Below are positions 1 through 8,587 of a stretch of DNA of 64,000 nt, piece after piece. Each line of letters opens with the position of its first letter. Position 1 is the stretch's first letter. Made by a program: the position numbers and the translations under genes. The notes below the pieces were generated by a model. It was given only the letters and a program-made list of their open reading frames with translations. It made no database searches and was not told the origin of the DNA. Source of the stretch: JABSSA01 sp039960995 (lineage in GTDB: Bacteria; Pseudomonadota; Alphaproteobacteria; Rhodobacterales; Rhodobacteraceae); assembly GCA_039960995.1 (NCBI GenBank), contig JBDVKF010000084.1:62001-126000 (forward strand), read 5' to 3'.

Positions 1-694
1 CGTCTGGCACGCCTTTGCGCAAAGGTTCTTTGATGCCCGACGCAAAGATGCGCGCGTTGCGCAGCATACCATCCTCGTCCACATCGAACATCCGAATATT
101 GGCCTGCTCAGTGTCGTTTACCCACATGAATTTTTCGCAAGGGCTCAGACACAACCCATTGGGTTGCGTGAACACGTAACGGTCCGAAACCAGCACGGGT
201 TCCCGCCCCGGTTGATGCCCCGGCGGCAACATATAGACCCCTTGAAACCCCATCTGCAAAGAACGCGGCACGCCAAAACCTTCCATCCGCCCATAGGTCG
301 GATCGGTAAAGAAAATCGCGCCGTCGCGCCGCACAACAATGTCGTTGGGCGAATTCAGCTCGCGCCCCTCATAATGCGTACAAAGCACCTCGCGCGTGCC
401 ATCCGGGCGAATGCGCACGACCGACGACGTGGCATGTTCGCAAATCAACAGGTTCAGATCGGCATCATAGGTCATGCCGTTGCCTTTGTTCGACGGCTTG
501 GCAATCTCAGTCACCCCGTGTCCCGGCACAAATTTGCGCCTGGTGTCACCGGGCATGTCGGAAAAGATTAGGTTCTGCTCAATCGGGTGCCACAACGGAC
601 CTTCGGTAAAAATATATCCCGTGCCGATCTGACGTACCGGTTCGTGCTCAGCAATCAAGCTCCCAAAACGGTGATCTTTGGCGATATGGCCCAT
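1..694 (-). CDS. SMP-30/gluconolactonase/LRE family protein (partial, 3' end outside window)
   Basis: The first 231 residues are in the window; the C-terminus lies beyond base 1. The ATG at 692-694 is preceded by a GGGGGAAGAGAAG ribosome site. The fold is a six-bladed beta-propeller of the SMP-30/gluconolactonase type: the calcium-site regions are visible as EGPLWH near residue 32, NGMTYD near 92 and NSPNDIVV near 135. Family members hydrolyse lactones or related esters using one divalent metal. It is the last gene of a long minus-strand series, 38 bases after a lactonase-like metallo-hydrolase, so a lactone or similar ring-opening substrate is plausible. The exact substrate cannot be told from sequence. 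Confidence 0.85.
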   Translation of the reverse strand, partial: MGHIAKDHRFGSLIAEHEPVRQIGTGYIFTEGPLWHPIEQNLIFSDMPGDTRRKFVPGHGVTEIAKPSNKGNGMTYDADLNLLICEHATSSVVRIRPDGTREVLCTHYEGRELNSPNDIVVRRDGAIFFTDPTYGRMEGFGVPRSLQMGFQGVYMLPPGHQPGREPVLVSDRYVFTQPNGLCLSPCEKFMWVNDTEQANIRMFDVDEDGMLRNARIFASGIKEPLRKGVPD

Positions 695-732
695 CTTCTC
701 TTCCCCCTTCTGTTGTCGTCAACGCCGTCCGA

Positions 733-1581
733 TCAAACCGGAAACCAGTCCCGACTTGGCAGCGTTTCAACCAGCGGCCCGGGGACAACCATGCCGGTGC
801 GCCCGACGACCTGACCACGCTCAACCTTTGCGCCTTTGTCATGTGTCGGCAGGATCCAAGTGTAATTGTTCATCAATTTCTTGACCGCTGCCTTCTCTGC
901 ACGTTTCGAACCGGAGTGGTTACCCGTCGTCTGCGGCTCCATGTAATTGTTGACCCGCACGTGATTGACGATCTGATCATTGAAGTCATAGACCACGTCG
1001 CCGCAGATACAGGCCAGTCCTTCGGCAGTTTCGACAATCACATTCATTGACCCTTCGGTATGAGCGCCCGCAGCCTCGCACCACACTCCCGGCATGACTT
1101 CTTCTGCGCCGCTCAACTCAAGGTCCATGAAACGCATGGCCTCAGGTTCGTAAATTCGATCAACAAGGTGCTTGATGTCGGGTTTTGGGTATTGCGGATA
1201 CATGATCCCCGAAACCGAGAATTCCATTTCGCGGCGGTTCAGGATGACGGTCGTGTTCATCGGGAACAGATCATCCATACCAGCGTGATCGATGTGCAGG
1301 TGGGTATGCAGAACATACCGGATATCGCCGAGTTTCAATCCGTGTTTGGCAAGCTGATTTTCCATCCGGTTCTCGTGGAATTGCAACCCCCGCATGCCCA
1401 GACTTTCCATGATGGCGTTGTCGCGATACCCGGAGTCGACGACGATCGGATACTCCCCTCCGGTGATCAGAAAACCATAGACCGGAACCCGTCGCGTGCG
1501 CCCGCATTCGTGCCCCAGCACGAGGAAAGACGTTTCCAGTTCGATGTCGCCATAGTCCAGAACATGGATTTGCAAAGCCAT
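733..1581 (-). CDS. Metallo-beta-lactamase-fold hydrolase, N-acyl homoserine lactonase-like
   Basis: 282 residues. The metal-binding motif HTHLHIDHAG (about residues 92-101) is the HxHxDH signature of the metallo-beta-lactamase fold; further ligands are probably the His in GAHTEGS, the Asp in CICGDVVYD and the His in LPTHD. Length and the order of these motifs fit the AHL-lactonase (AiiA/AttM) branch, whose members open gamma-lactone rings. The ATG is preceded by GGGAGTAACATC. In this position, between an amidohydrolase and an SMP-30 protein and downstream of a molybdenum hydroxylase, a catabolic lactonase is more likely than quorum quenching, but that is inference from context only. Confidence 0.8.
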   Translation of the reverse strand: MALQIHVLDYGDIELETSFLVLGHECGRTRRVPVYGFLITGGEYPIVVDSGYRDNAIMESLGMRGLQFHENRMENQLAKHGLKLGDIRYVLHTHLHIDHAGMDDLFPMNTTVILNRREMEFSVSGIMYPQYPKPDIKHLVDRIYEPEAMRFMDLELSGAEEVMPGVWCEAAGAHTEGSMNVIVETAEGLACICGDVVYDFNDQIVNHVRVNNYMEPQTTGNHSGSKRAEKAAVKKLMNNYTWILPTHDKGAKVERGQVVGRTGMVVPGPLVETLPSRDWFPV

Positions 1582-1599
1582 GATGTTACTCCCTATTAA

Positions 1600-2472
1600 T
1601 CAAATGGCCAGCCGGTAAATCCGGGCTGCTGTTTTGGTAAAGACTTGGTTTCGGTGTGCCTTAGGCACCGCGTCTTGAAAAGCGGCCCAGAGATCGCTGT
1701 AGGATGTCCAGAGTTTTTCAATCGGATAGTTGGAGCCAAAAAGGCAGCGGTCCGGCCCAAAAAACTCTAGAGCTGTCTTGACCTGATCTTTGATGTGCTC
1801 GGGATCATTTTTGTGAATGAACGTGCCAAGCCCTGACAGCTTGCAAGTCACATTCTTGCATGCGGCCAGCGCGCTTAGACCATCAAGCCACGCCTTGCGC
1901 CCGGCTTTGCTGTGATCTTCAAGCATGCCGACATGCTGCAAGACAAAGGTCACATCCGGGCTGCTGTTGGCCAGACGCACAGCCCCTGCCATTTGCCCAG
2001 GAAATAATTGCAAATCAAAGCTGAACCCATGTTTCGCAAGGCGCGCTACGTTGTCTTGAACCAACGTGTCATCACATAGATCATCGCGCGCCGCAAAACG
2101 GTACAAAGGGTTTTCATGCCAGTGGAATTGATGCCTGATCCCAACCACTCCGGGAATGTCGGCCAGCTTTTCAAGTTGCTCGGCACAGTCAAATCGGGTC
2201 ATGTTCGCGTAAGCAACAACCGCCATCGGCCAGCCCACGCGCGCGGCTTCGGCCGCAACCCACGCCGCCTCGTCCAGCGCCCAGTTCGGCGCCCAGTTCG
2301 CCTGCACGTAGACCGACCCTTTGATGCCTGTGCCGTCCAGATCGCGCAGGTATTCTTCGATCATGTAGTCGCGTTTGATGGCAGCGTATGGGCCGAATAT
2401 ACGCGGCTGTTCCGGGCCCAAAAGCCAGGGCAGGTCAGACTGCCGCCAAATATGGTGATGCGCGTCAATCAT
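1600..2472 (-). CDS. Amidohydrolase family protein (TIM-barrel, 2-pyrone-4,6-dicarboxylate lactonase-like)
   Basis: 290 residues starting MIDAHHHIW, the usual N-terminal HxH metal motif of the amidohydrolase_2 family. FVLQHVGM and LFGSNYPI near the end carry the later His and the region of the catalytic acid; the latter often reads FGSDYP, so here Asp is replaced by Asn (LFGSNYPIEKL), a substitution also seen in some lactonases. Family members include 2-pyrone-4,6-dicarboxylate lactonase, L-fuconolactonase and decarboxylases. It starts inside the stop of the VWA gene (ATGA overlap), so it is translated from the same mRNA as the CoxD/E-like pair. Substrate unknown; a lactonase or hydrolase step after hydroxylation fits the neighbours. 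Confidence 0.8.
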   Translation of the reverse strand: MIDAHHHIWRQSDLPWLLGPEQPRIFGPYAAIKRDYMIEEYLRDLDGTGIKGSVYVQANWAPNWALDEAAWVAAEAARVGWPMAVVAYANMTRFDCAEQLEKLADIPGVVGIRHQFHWHENPLYRFAARDDLCDDTLVQDNVARLAKHGFSFDLQLFPGQMAGAVRLANSSPDVTFVLQHVGMLEDHSKAGRKAWLDGLSALAACKNVTCKLSGLGTFIHKNDPEHIKDQVKTALEFFGPDRCLFGSNYPIEKLWTSYSDLWAAFQDAVPKAHRNQVFTKTAARIYRLAI

Positions 2473-3557
2473 GCAGCCCTCGCAATTCCTAAAACATGCT
2501 CACAAATGGCGCTAACGCTGCCCCCGTCACCCAGATCATCCAGCCACGGCAAAATACCCAACATTCCTGCCGTTTGCGGTACGTACTCAGGTTCAGCCGC
2601 CAAAGGCGTAAGCCAGTGCAACCGCCATGCCATGCGTGCCAACCGCGCCGTGGCCAGGGTCATGGCTCTGGGATCGCCACGTTCAAGCCCATCTGACAAC
2701 AGCAGCACCAAAGCTCCACGCGCAAATCCCGCATAGCGCGGCACAGCGAGGTAGGCCTCCAATGCATCCCCGATCCGCGTACCTCCATCGAGGTCAGCAA
2801 CTGCACTGCTGACACGTGTTAGCGCGGCGTCGCGGTCTGAAATCTGCAAGGCAGTTGAGATTCGGGTCAGCCGTGTGCCTAGGGTGAAGACTTCCGCTCG
2901 TTCGGCACTTTGCATCAAACGATGTGTAAACCCCAAAAGCGCATCGGAACGATCCTTCATTGATCCCGAGATATCGACCAGGCACACAATCCGGCGTTGC
3001 CTCGTCTTGCGCTGCGTACGTGGCAAAGTGATCACATCTCCGTCCTGACGCGCCGCCTCGCGCAGCGCACGGCGCAAATCGATCCGGTCGCCATGTTTCG
3101 CCTGTTTGCGCCGATAGGTCAGGCGTTGCGGCAGGCGCGCACCCGCGAGGCGCGCAAATCGAGCCAGCGCGTCATCATCGCGGCTAATCAAAGGGCGGTC
3201 TGCCAGTCGCTCCGCTGCAGTCGCCTCGGCCCCCGAAGGCTCTTCGCCCTCTTCCAACTCGACCTCGACACTGGCGCTGTCGGGCTCGTAGGCGTCGGTT
3301 TCATCATCCTCTCCGTCGGCTTCGGCAGCGACCGTTTGGCCCATAAAAATAGCGCGAAAAATAGCGTCGAATTCGATCCGCCGCTCTGGCGGAATGGCAA
3401 ACAGCGCCAAGGCTGCGGCATGGACATCGTCGATTCCACGCGGACCAAGAACACCAATGGCTGTGATAAAGCTCTGTGTCTGATCAGGCGAAACCGCAAA
3501 CCCAGCAGAGTGCAGCGTCTGTGCCAAGTTAAAGAAGGGATCAAGCACGCGGATCAT
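2469..3557 (-). CDS. VWA-domain protein, CoxE-like (second copy in window)
   Basis: 362 residues. The N-terminal 120 residues are alpha-helical followed by a very acidic stretch (about 82-110, rich in E and D). The C-terminal half is a von Willebrand A domain with the MIDAS motif DISGS near residue 195, a later Thr in GGTRIGDAL and Asp in LLLSDGLERGD. CoxE works with the MoxR ATPase CoxD, which in the CO dehydrogenase system matures the Mo-Cu site. Here the pair follows a different molybdenum hydroxylase, so it probably remodels or loads that enzyme. Its ATG overlaps the stop of the MoxR gene (ATGA). Confidence 0.85.
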   Translation of the reverse strand: MIRVLDPFFNLAQTLHSAGFAVSPDQTQSFITAIGVLGPRGIDDVHAAALALFAIPPERRIEFDAIFRAIFMGQTVAAEADGEDDETDAYEPDSASVEVELEEGEEPSGAEATAAERLADRPLISRDDDALARFARLAGARLPQRLTYRRKQAKHGDRIDLRRALREAARQDGDVITLPRTQRKTRQRRIVCLVDISGSMKDRSDALLGFTHRLMQSAERAEVFTLGTRLTRISTALQISDRDAALTRVSSAVADLDGGTRIGDALEAYLAVPRYAGFARGALVLLLSDGLERGDPRAMTLATARLARMAWRLHWLTPLAAEPEYVPQTAGMLGILPWLDDLGDGGSVSAICEHVLGIARAA

Positions 3558-4435
3558 GCGGCTTCCCCCGGGATCATTTGGGGTAAGCGGTCGCCCAGGT
3601 AGGCCATATCATCCTGGTCTTTCAGCGCGACGCCAATTGCGCGCCGGAACGCATCAGGCCAGCTCGCGCCCTGCCCGTTCAAAAGCGTCGCCGCTTCGGC
3701 CCACTCAACCGTCTCGGCCACGCCGGGCGGCTTCGCCAGTGGCTCGGCCCGCATCAATCCGACAGAGGCCACCACAGCCTTTGCTGTTGCGCGTGCGACA
3801 GCAGAGGCACGGGTGAGAACGATCTCGGTTTCCAATTCCGCATTCGGGTAATCGATCCAGTGATAGACACAGCGCCTCCGCAAGGCTTCATGTAGATCAC
3901 GGGTTCGATTGGATGTCAGAACTACAACAGGCGGGCGCTCGGCGCGTTCCGTGCCGGTTTCAGGAATTGAAATTGAAAAATCCGACAGGAATTCAAGTAA
4001 AAACGCCTCGAATTCCTGATCTGCCCGGTCGATTTCGTCGACCAAAAGAAGGGTCGTATTGGGATTGCGCAGAGCGGTCAAAAGCGGGCGTTCCAAAAGG
4101 AAGTCAGAGCCATAAAGGTTTACATTCGCCTCATCAGATTGCCGCAGCGCCAACATTTGACGGGGATAATTCCACTCATAAAGGGCCGCTGCTGCATCGA
4201 TGCCTTCATAGCATTGCAACCGGATCACCTGCCGCCCCAATACGCCACCCAACGCCTTAGCGGCTTCGGTTTTCCCAACTCCTGGCGCGCCTTCTAGCAG
4301 CAAGGGTTTTTGCAAGGCCAACCCCAGATAGGTCGCCGTCGCGAGCTCAGGCCCCGCGATATATTGCGCATCGCGCAGCGCCGAGGCGAGTTGTTCCGGC
4401 GACGCGACACCTGCGATATTTTCGCGCAATGCCAC
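3554..4435 (-). CDS. MoxR-family AAA+ ATPase, CoxD-like (second copy in window)
   Basis: 293 residues with Walker A GAPGVGKTEAAKAL (about 54-67), Walker B LLLVDEIDRAD (about 131-141), and the sensor region VVLTSNRTRDLHEALRRRC. The start is a GTG; the stop of the preceding molybdopterin gene lies three bases upstream. MoxR ATPases act with VWA proteins as chaperones for metal-enzyme assembly; CoxD of the CO dehydrogenase cluster is the best-studied relative and inserts sulfur and copper. The first 30 residues and the QCYEGIDAAAALYEWNYPRQ segment are closely similar to the CoxD at the right end of the window (60603-61478), so the two are paralogues serving two molybdenum enzymes. Confidence 0.9.
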   Translation of the reverse strand: MALRENIAGVASPEQLASALRDAQYIAGPELATATYLGLALQKPLLLEGAPGVGKTEAAKALGGVLGRQVIRLQCYEGIDAAAALYEWNYPRQMLALRQSDEANVNLYGSDFLLERPLLTALRNPNTTLLLVDEIDRADQEFEAFLLEFLSDFSISIPETGTERAERPPVVVLTSNRTRDLHEALRRRCVYHWIDYPNAELETEIVLTRASAVARATAKAVVASVGLMRAEPLAKPPGVAETVEWAEAATLLNGQGASWPDAFRRAIGVALKDQDDMAYLGDRLPQMIPGEAA

Positions 4436-4438
4436 TGC

Positions 4439-5473
4439 CTAACGCGCCCCGGCGCGGCGTGGGCCCGGCTTAGCGCCACCATTGGCGAGAATGCCGCGCA
4501 GTACTTTTTCAGGCGTGATTGGCAGCTTGTCGACGCGCACACCGACAGCATTGTAAACCGCGTTGGCAACCGCAGGCAGCACTGGATTTGCGCACATTTC
4601 GCCCGGGCCTTTGCCCCCATAAGGCGCATCGGCAGCGGGGCGTTCTAGAATTGCCATGTCATGCGGTACGATCTCGCCCGCGCCGGGCATCAAATAGGCG
4701 TTAAAATCCTCAGGCCCGTGTTCGCGATCTGGATAATAGGGCTCGGTCGTCTCGTACAACGCATGGCTGACGCCCATCCATGCACCGCCAATCAGCTGTT
4801 GTTCGACCAGTTTCGGATTGAGCGCGCGCCCAACTTCGTAGGCGGAACTGATGTTGTTGACTTCGACTTCTCCGGTCTCATCGTCCACGCTGACATCGAT
4901 AATTAACGCGGCATGAGCATAGGTGGTAACGGGGCTCATCTCCCCAGTATCTGCGTCCACACCTGACGGTTCGATCAGGAAAATACCGCGTCCAGACAAC
5001 GTCTTGCCCTGTTTAAACTGCGCAGCGATCGCGGTGTCGGCGACTGTGATAGACCGCGAAGGCGCGCCTTTGACGTGAATATTCCCTTGTCCGTCCGTAT
5101 CAAGATCATGAGCGCTTACTTCCAATTCTTCTGCGGCAGCCTCCATCAACTGCGCGCGCGCCTCAGAGGCTGCCCGGATAACGGCATTGCCCACCCGGTG
5201 CGTGCCACGCGAGGCAAAAGACCCCATATCATGCGGGCCCGTATCGCTGTCGGCAGTGTCAACAAAGACATCCTCCAAAGGCACCCCCAACGCCTCAGCC
5301 GCGATCTGACGCGTGACGGATTTCATCCCTTGCCCCAAATCAATCGCCGACAGCGTCACCATGAATTTGCCATCCGGCGTTGAGTGCACGAGCGCCTGTG
5401 CCGGGTCGCCGCCAAGATTCATGCCGATGGGATAATTGATGGCGGCAAAGCCGCGTCCAGTATGTCGAGCCAT
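4439..5473 (-). CDS. Molybdopterin-binding subunit, C-terminal half encoded as a separate protein (xanthine dehydrogenase family)
   Basis: 344 residues equal to the second molybdopterin-binding domain of xanthine dehydrogenase/CoxL large subunits. Visible family motifs are GQGMKSVTRQIAAEALG (about 48-64), ASRGTHRVGNAV, and GGKGPGEMCANP, whose Glu corresponds to the catalytic base of the family. It has no hammerhead domain and no first MoCo domain: these are in the preceding gene. Its ATG overlaps the stop of that gene (TGATG), so both are made from one mRNA by coupled translation and should assemble into one active site. This is an organised split, not an obvious frameshift, because the upstream ORF continues for about 175 residues after the homology ends. 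Confidence 0.85.
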   Translation of the reverse strand: MARHTGRGFAAINYPIGMNLGGDPAQALVHSTPDGKFMVTLSAIDLGQGMKSVTRQIAAEALGVPLEDVFVDTADSDTGPHDMGSFASRGTHRVGNAVIRAASEARAQLMEAAAEELEVSAHDLDTDGQGNIHVKGAPSRSITVADTAIAAQFKQGKTLSGRGIFLIEPSGVDADTGEMSPVTTYAHAALIIDVSVDDETGEVEVNNISSAYEVGRALNPKLVEQQLIGGAWMGVSHALYETTEPYYPDREHGPEDFNAYLMPGAGEIVPHDMAILERPAADAPYGGKGPGEMCANPVLPAVANAVYNAVGVRVDKLPITPEKVLRGILANGGAKPGPRRAGAR

Positions 5474-7323
5474 CAGCGTCGCCTTCCAGCAATGAACCGC
5501 GATACGCCGGGGCGTTTAACACCGCGGGAAAACGCTTCCGGGGATTTGTAGGGTTCTTGTGGCGCGACCACAGGGGCCGCTGGCGGGGCTGATGTGGCTG
5601 ATGTGGTTGCTGTCGGCGGTGTTGCCGGAGGTGTGGATGCAGCAGATGGAGGTGTAGGTGCCGGCCGTGCAGCCGCCGGCGGTGTGGGCGCGGTAGGTTG
5701 CGCTGCCACTGGTGCCGGGGCTGTTGGGGGTGGTGTTTCGACCTTTTCCGGCACCACATGGCCGACCCGTTCGGACAAAATTTGCATATCGGAACGTTGC
5801 ACCGGCACGGCTTCGGTGCCGCGTCCTCGCGTACCTGCGGCCAAGCTCCGCGTTCCTGGTGCAGGCGTTGTGGATGCCGTGCGGCCAGCGCGCCGTTCGC
5901 CCGCACGCCCCTCATCGTCCAAGGCCGTCTCTGGAATTGCAGCGCGTTCAGGTGTCGTACCAATCATTGACGTCGCGGCCACATCCTGAGCACTCAGCCC
6001 CCATCCAGATTTGCCCGCAACCACCTGACAACATTCAACAAGTGCACAATTTTTGGCTTCTCGCCGATGCGCTTTCATATCGCCGTCACGATAGGAGTTC
6101 ATGATCCGCAGCGAAATCGGATCGACGCCTGCCACCTCAGCCACTCGGTCCATATGACATTCGATGGCGAAATCGACCGCCGTGATACCAAAGCCGCGCA
6201 TCGCCGTGGCAGGTGTGCGATTGGTGTAAACGCAAAACGTGTTCGCCGCGACATTGGGGATCGTATAGGGCCCCGGCAAATGACCCGTACATTTGGTCCC
6301 TGCATAGGAGCTGAGCCTTGTGTAAGCACCTGCATCAAAAAAACCGGTAAACTGACGCGCCACAATACGCCCGTCCGCCATAACCCCGTCCTTGATCCGC
6401 CAACGTTCCGCGCCGCGCGGTGCGCCGACCTGCATTTCTTCAGGGCGGTCCCATTGAAATTTGACCGGACGCCCAGTGAGCATTGCTCCGAGCACCGCCA
6501 TAGGTTCGACAATGGAGTCGACCTTGCCGCCAAAGCCACCACCCACGGTCCCCCCAATGAAATGCAGGCGAGAAGATGGAATGTCGAGAAGTTTGGCCGT
6601 CGTCCCAAGAGAGAAGAACAAGGCCTGCGTGCCGGTATGACAGACATAACGTTCCGCCGTTTCAGGCGCTGCTATGGCCCCGCAAGTTTCCATTGGAGCC
6701 TGCTCGATGGGTGAGAGTTCGTATTCGGCCTCAACGATGTGATCTGCCTGTGCAAAGCCCTTTGCCACATCGCCAAAGCGCAGTTTCACATGATCGTACG
6801 GTTCATAAGTAAAGGTGTTGTCTGGATAGGCCGGATTGACGGACACAGCGCCGGGGGCAATCGCCTCTTCAACATCCAGCACATGAGGCAGAACCTCCCA
6901 ATCGACACGCACTGCAGCGCAAGCTTCGCGCGCAAGAGCTTCGGTATCGGCGACAATGGCAAGGACCGGCTCGCCGCGATAACGCACGATCTTGTCGGAC
7001 AAAAGCTGTTCGTCGTCCTTGCCAAACCCGATGATCGACAAAAGCGCATTGAGATTGTTAGGCACATCCGACGGGCGTACGATGCGCCGCACACCGGGCA
7101 TGTTTTCCACACCAGATGTATCGACAGAACGAACACGTGCATGGTGGTGGGGCGAGCGCACGCAACGCATGTGCAACAGCCCATCTAAGAGATGATCATC
7201 GTAATAGGCAGTGCGCCCAGTGACGTGACCTTCGATATCTTGACGGGTCTTGGGCTTGCCAATTTCGTTCAGGTTATCGTCGCGCTCATTGGCGAACAGG
7301 TCTTTGCGGAATTCCACACTCAT
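5473..7323 (-). CDS. Molybdopterin-binding subunit, N-terminal half with proline/alanine-rich tail (xanthine dehydrogenase family)
   Basis: 616 residues from the ATG that overlaps the stop of the 2Fe-2S gene (ATGA); an in-frame ORF extends further upstream but lies inside that gene. Residues 25-150 are the a/b hammerhead domain and 160-440 the first MoCo domain, with EQAPMETC near 207, GGGFGGK at 261-267 and AMRGFG at 374-379. The last motif replaces AYRCSFR/AYRGAGR of CO dehydrogenases and their nearest relatives, so this is a hydroxylase of the xanthine/aldehyde/N-heterocycle type and not a CODH. Residues 442-616 match no domain I know; 529-589 are mostly Pro, Ala and Thr and likely disordered. 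The second MoCo domain is supplied by the next gene. Confidence 0.87.
   Translation of the reverse strand: MSVEFRKDLFANERDDNLNEIGKPKTRQDIEGHVTGRTAYYDDHLLDGLLHMRCVRSPHHHARVRSVDTSGVENMPGVRRIVRPSDVPNNLNALLSIIGFGKDDEQLLSDKIVRYRGEPVLAIVADTEALAREACAAVRVDWEVLPHVLDVEEAIAPGAVSVNPAYPDNTFTYEPYDHVKLRFGDVAKGFAQADHIVEAEYELSPIEQAPMETCGAIAAPETAERYVCHTGTQALFFSLGTTAKLLDIPSSRLHFIGGTVGGGFGGKVDSIVEPMAVLGAMLTGRPVKFQWDRPEEMQVGAPRGAERWRIKDGVMADGRIVARQFTGFFDAGAYTRLSSYAGTKCTGHLPGPYTIPNVAANTFCVYTNRTPATAMRGFGITAVDFAIECHMDRVAEVAGVDPISLRIMNSYRDGDMKAHRREAKNCALVECCQVVAGKSGWGLSAQDVAATSMIGTTPERAAIPETALDDEGRAGERRAGRTASTTPAPGTRSLAAGTRGRGTEAVPVQRSDMQILSERVGHVVPEKVETPPPTAPAPVAAQPTAPTPPAAARPAPTPPSAASTPPATPPTATTSATSAPPAAPVVAPQEPYKSPEAFSRGVKRPGVSRFIAGRRR
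5557..5739 (-). repeat. Low-complexity Pro/Ala/Thr codons in the split molybdopterin subunit
   Basis: This stretch codes residues 529-589 of the N-terminal molybdopterin half and consists almost wholly of Pro, Ala and Thr codons, with runs such as PTPPAA and TPPATPP. It gives long antisense reading frames full of Gly and Ala that should not be taken as genes. The stretch lies exactly at the junction where intact homologues pass from the first to the second molybdopterin domain. Confidence 0.8.
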
Positions 7324-7802
7324 ACTGCGTATCCTCCACGCATTTGATCGGCTGCTTTCAGGATCGCATCGACAATCGGTTCGTAGCCCGTACAGCGGCA
7401 CAGATTTCCGCTAATCGCCTCGATCACTTCGTCGCGAGTTGGACGCGGATTGCGATCCAACAACGCCTTGGCAGACATCAGCATACCCGGCGTGCAGAAA
7501 CCGCACTGTGCAGCGAAACCTTCGATAAATCCCGTTTGAAGCGGATGGTGATGCTCACCTGCGAGCCCGCCGGTCGTTTCAATGCTGCGACCTGTCACCG
7601 TTTGCGCCAGCGTGACACAGCTCAGATGTGGTGCACCGTCAATGAGGACGGTGCAGGCCCCGCAGGTGCCCTGCCCGCAACCGAATTTCGGGGACAAATC
7701 TCCGGCTCCGCGGCGCAAGGCCTCGAGCAGGTTCTGGCCATCATCCACGAAAACCCCAGTTTCCGCACCGTTTAATGTGAATGTCACAGGTGTCTTGGGC
7801 AT
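7320..7802 (-). CDS. 2Fe-2S subunit of molybdenum hydroxylase (CoxS/XdhA type)
   Basis: 160 residues with two [2Fe-2S] sites: the plant-ferredoxin type CGQGTCGAC plus LSC (about 42-67) and the family-specific CGFCTPG and CRCTGY (about 103-141). It passes electrons from the molybdenum centre to FAD. The ATG at 7800-7802 overlaps the stop of the FAD-subunit gene (TAATG). Subunit order FAD, 2Fe-2S, Mo is that of the CoxMSL family. N-terminal sequence is short, with no Tat signal, so the enzyme is cytoplasmic or membrane-associated on the inside. Confidence 0.93.
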   Translation of the reverse strand: MPKTPVTFTLNGAETGVFVDDGQNLLEALRRGAGDLSPKFGCGQGTCGACTVLIDGAPHLSCVTLAQTVTGRSIETTGGLAGEHHHPLQTGFIEGFAAQCGFCTPGMLMSAKALLDRNPRPTRDEVIEAISGNLCRCTGYEPIVDAILKAADQMRGGYAV

Positions 7803-8587
7803 TAGGTTTCTCCCAGCAAGCAACGACGAAGATGAACAGGCGCGACCTGAGCGCGATACCAAGCGGACGCAATGGCATCATCCGCAGGCGCGAGATCGTT
7901 TGGGCACGCAGCACAGGCCGCCGCGACCCCTGCTGCATCAAGCCGCGCAGCATGCAGCGCGACCTCGGCAGACGGCGCGCGCATTGGTGTTGGGCCCATG
8001 GCCCCGAAGGCCACACGGGCGGATGCGATCTGGCCGGCAGACTGGTCAAGAACAACGGCAATGGACATCACCGAAATCCCCTTGGGCTTGGTTCGGCTGA
8101 CTTTGCGGTACATCAAGGCGTCCGGTGCAATCTTTGGCACACGCAGGCCTTGTACGACACCACGCGCCGTATCGCGTCCGCGCAGGAAAGACTCTATGTC
8201 CTGCGCGCGGCCATCAGACCAAACAACCTCAGCCCCAAGTGCCAACAGTGCGACGGTGAAATCCCCGTAAGGATGAGGCGCAAACAAATTGCCCCCAACG
8301 CTTGCCATGTTACGCAATGCAGGTCCCCCGATGGAACGAGCGACTGGATGCAACGCCGCAAGATCGGCATTGGCGATAATCTGCGCCATGCTGACACCTG
8401 CACCGATATGCCAATGGCTTGCATCAGACGACATCTCGCGCAAGGCTGGGTCGGTCACATGTACAAGGTTTGGCACCTCTTGCGGAGCAGCATTTACTTG
8501 CCGCATCAAAAGCGTCCCTCCGCCAAGGATCGCGCCATCAGCATGCGCGGCCTCTGCCAGTGTTGATACAGTCAAAACACGGGTCAT
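7802..8587 (-). CDS. FAD-binding subunit of molybdenum hydroxylase (CoxM type)
   Basis: 261 residues of the FAD_binding_5/CO_deh_flav_C type. The flavin motif AILGGGTLLM (about 19-28) and IGGPALRNMASVGGNLFAPHP (about 86-106), the latter matching the TIGG and xxGGN sites of CoxM/XDH, are clear; the C-terminal domain follows (SVMSIAVVLD, VAFGAMGPTPMR). It accepts electrons from the 2Fe-2S subunit and passes them to NAD, quinone or another carrier. It starts in an ATGA overlap with the preceding START-like gene, tying that protein into the same operon. Confidence 0.92.
   Translation of the reverse strand: MTRVLTVSTLAEAAHADGAILGGGTLLMRQVNAAPQEVPNLVHVTDPALREMSSDASHWHIGAGVSMAQIIANADLAALHPVARSIGGPALRNMASVGGNLFAPHPYGDFTVALLALGAEVVWSDGRAQDIESFLRGRDTARGVVQGLRVPKIAPDALMYRKVSRTKPKGISVMSIAVVLDQSAGQIASARVAFGAMGPTPMRAPSAEVALHAARLDAAGVAAACAACPNDLAPADDAIASAWYRAQVAPVHLRRCLLGET

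Noticed and set aside
5473..5475. Frameshift or sequencing error splitting the molybdopterin subunit
   Set aside because: The upstream frame runs 175 residues past the homology with a biased composition and ends in a TGATG coupling site, which is not what a simple error gives. It still deserves a check in relatives.
5594..6104. Gly/Ala-rich plus-strand frames of 90-131 residues
   Set aside because: They are antisense to the Pro/Ala-rich linker of the molybdopterin subunit; composition is explained by that gene.
4439..8587. Calling the left Mo enzyme a CO dehydrogenase
   Set aside because: The loop is AMRGFG and not AYRCSFR or AYRGAGR, so neither form I nor form II CODH is supported despite the CoxD/E neighbours.
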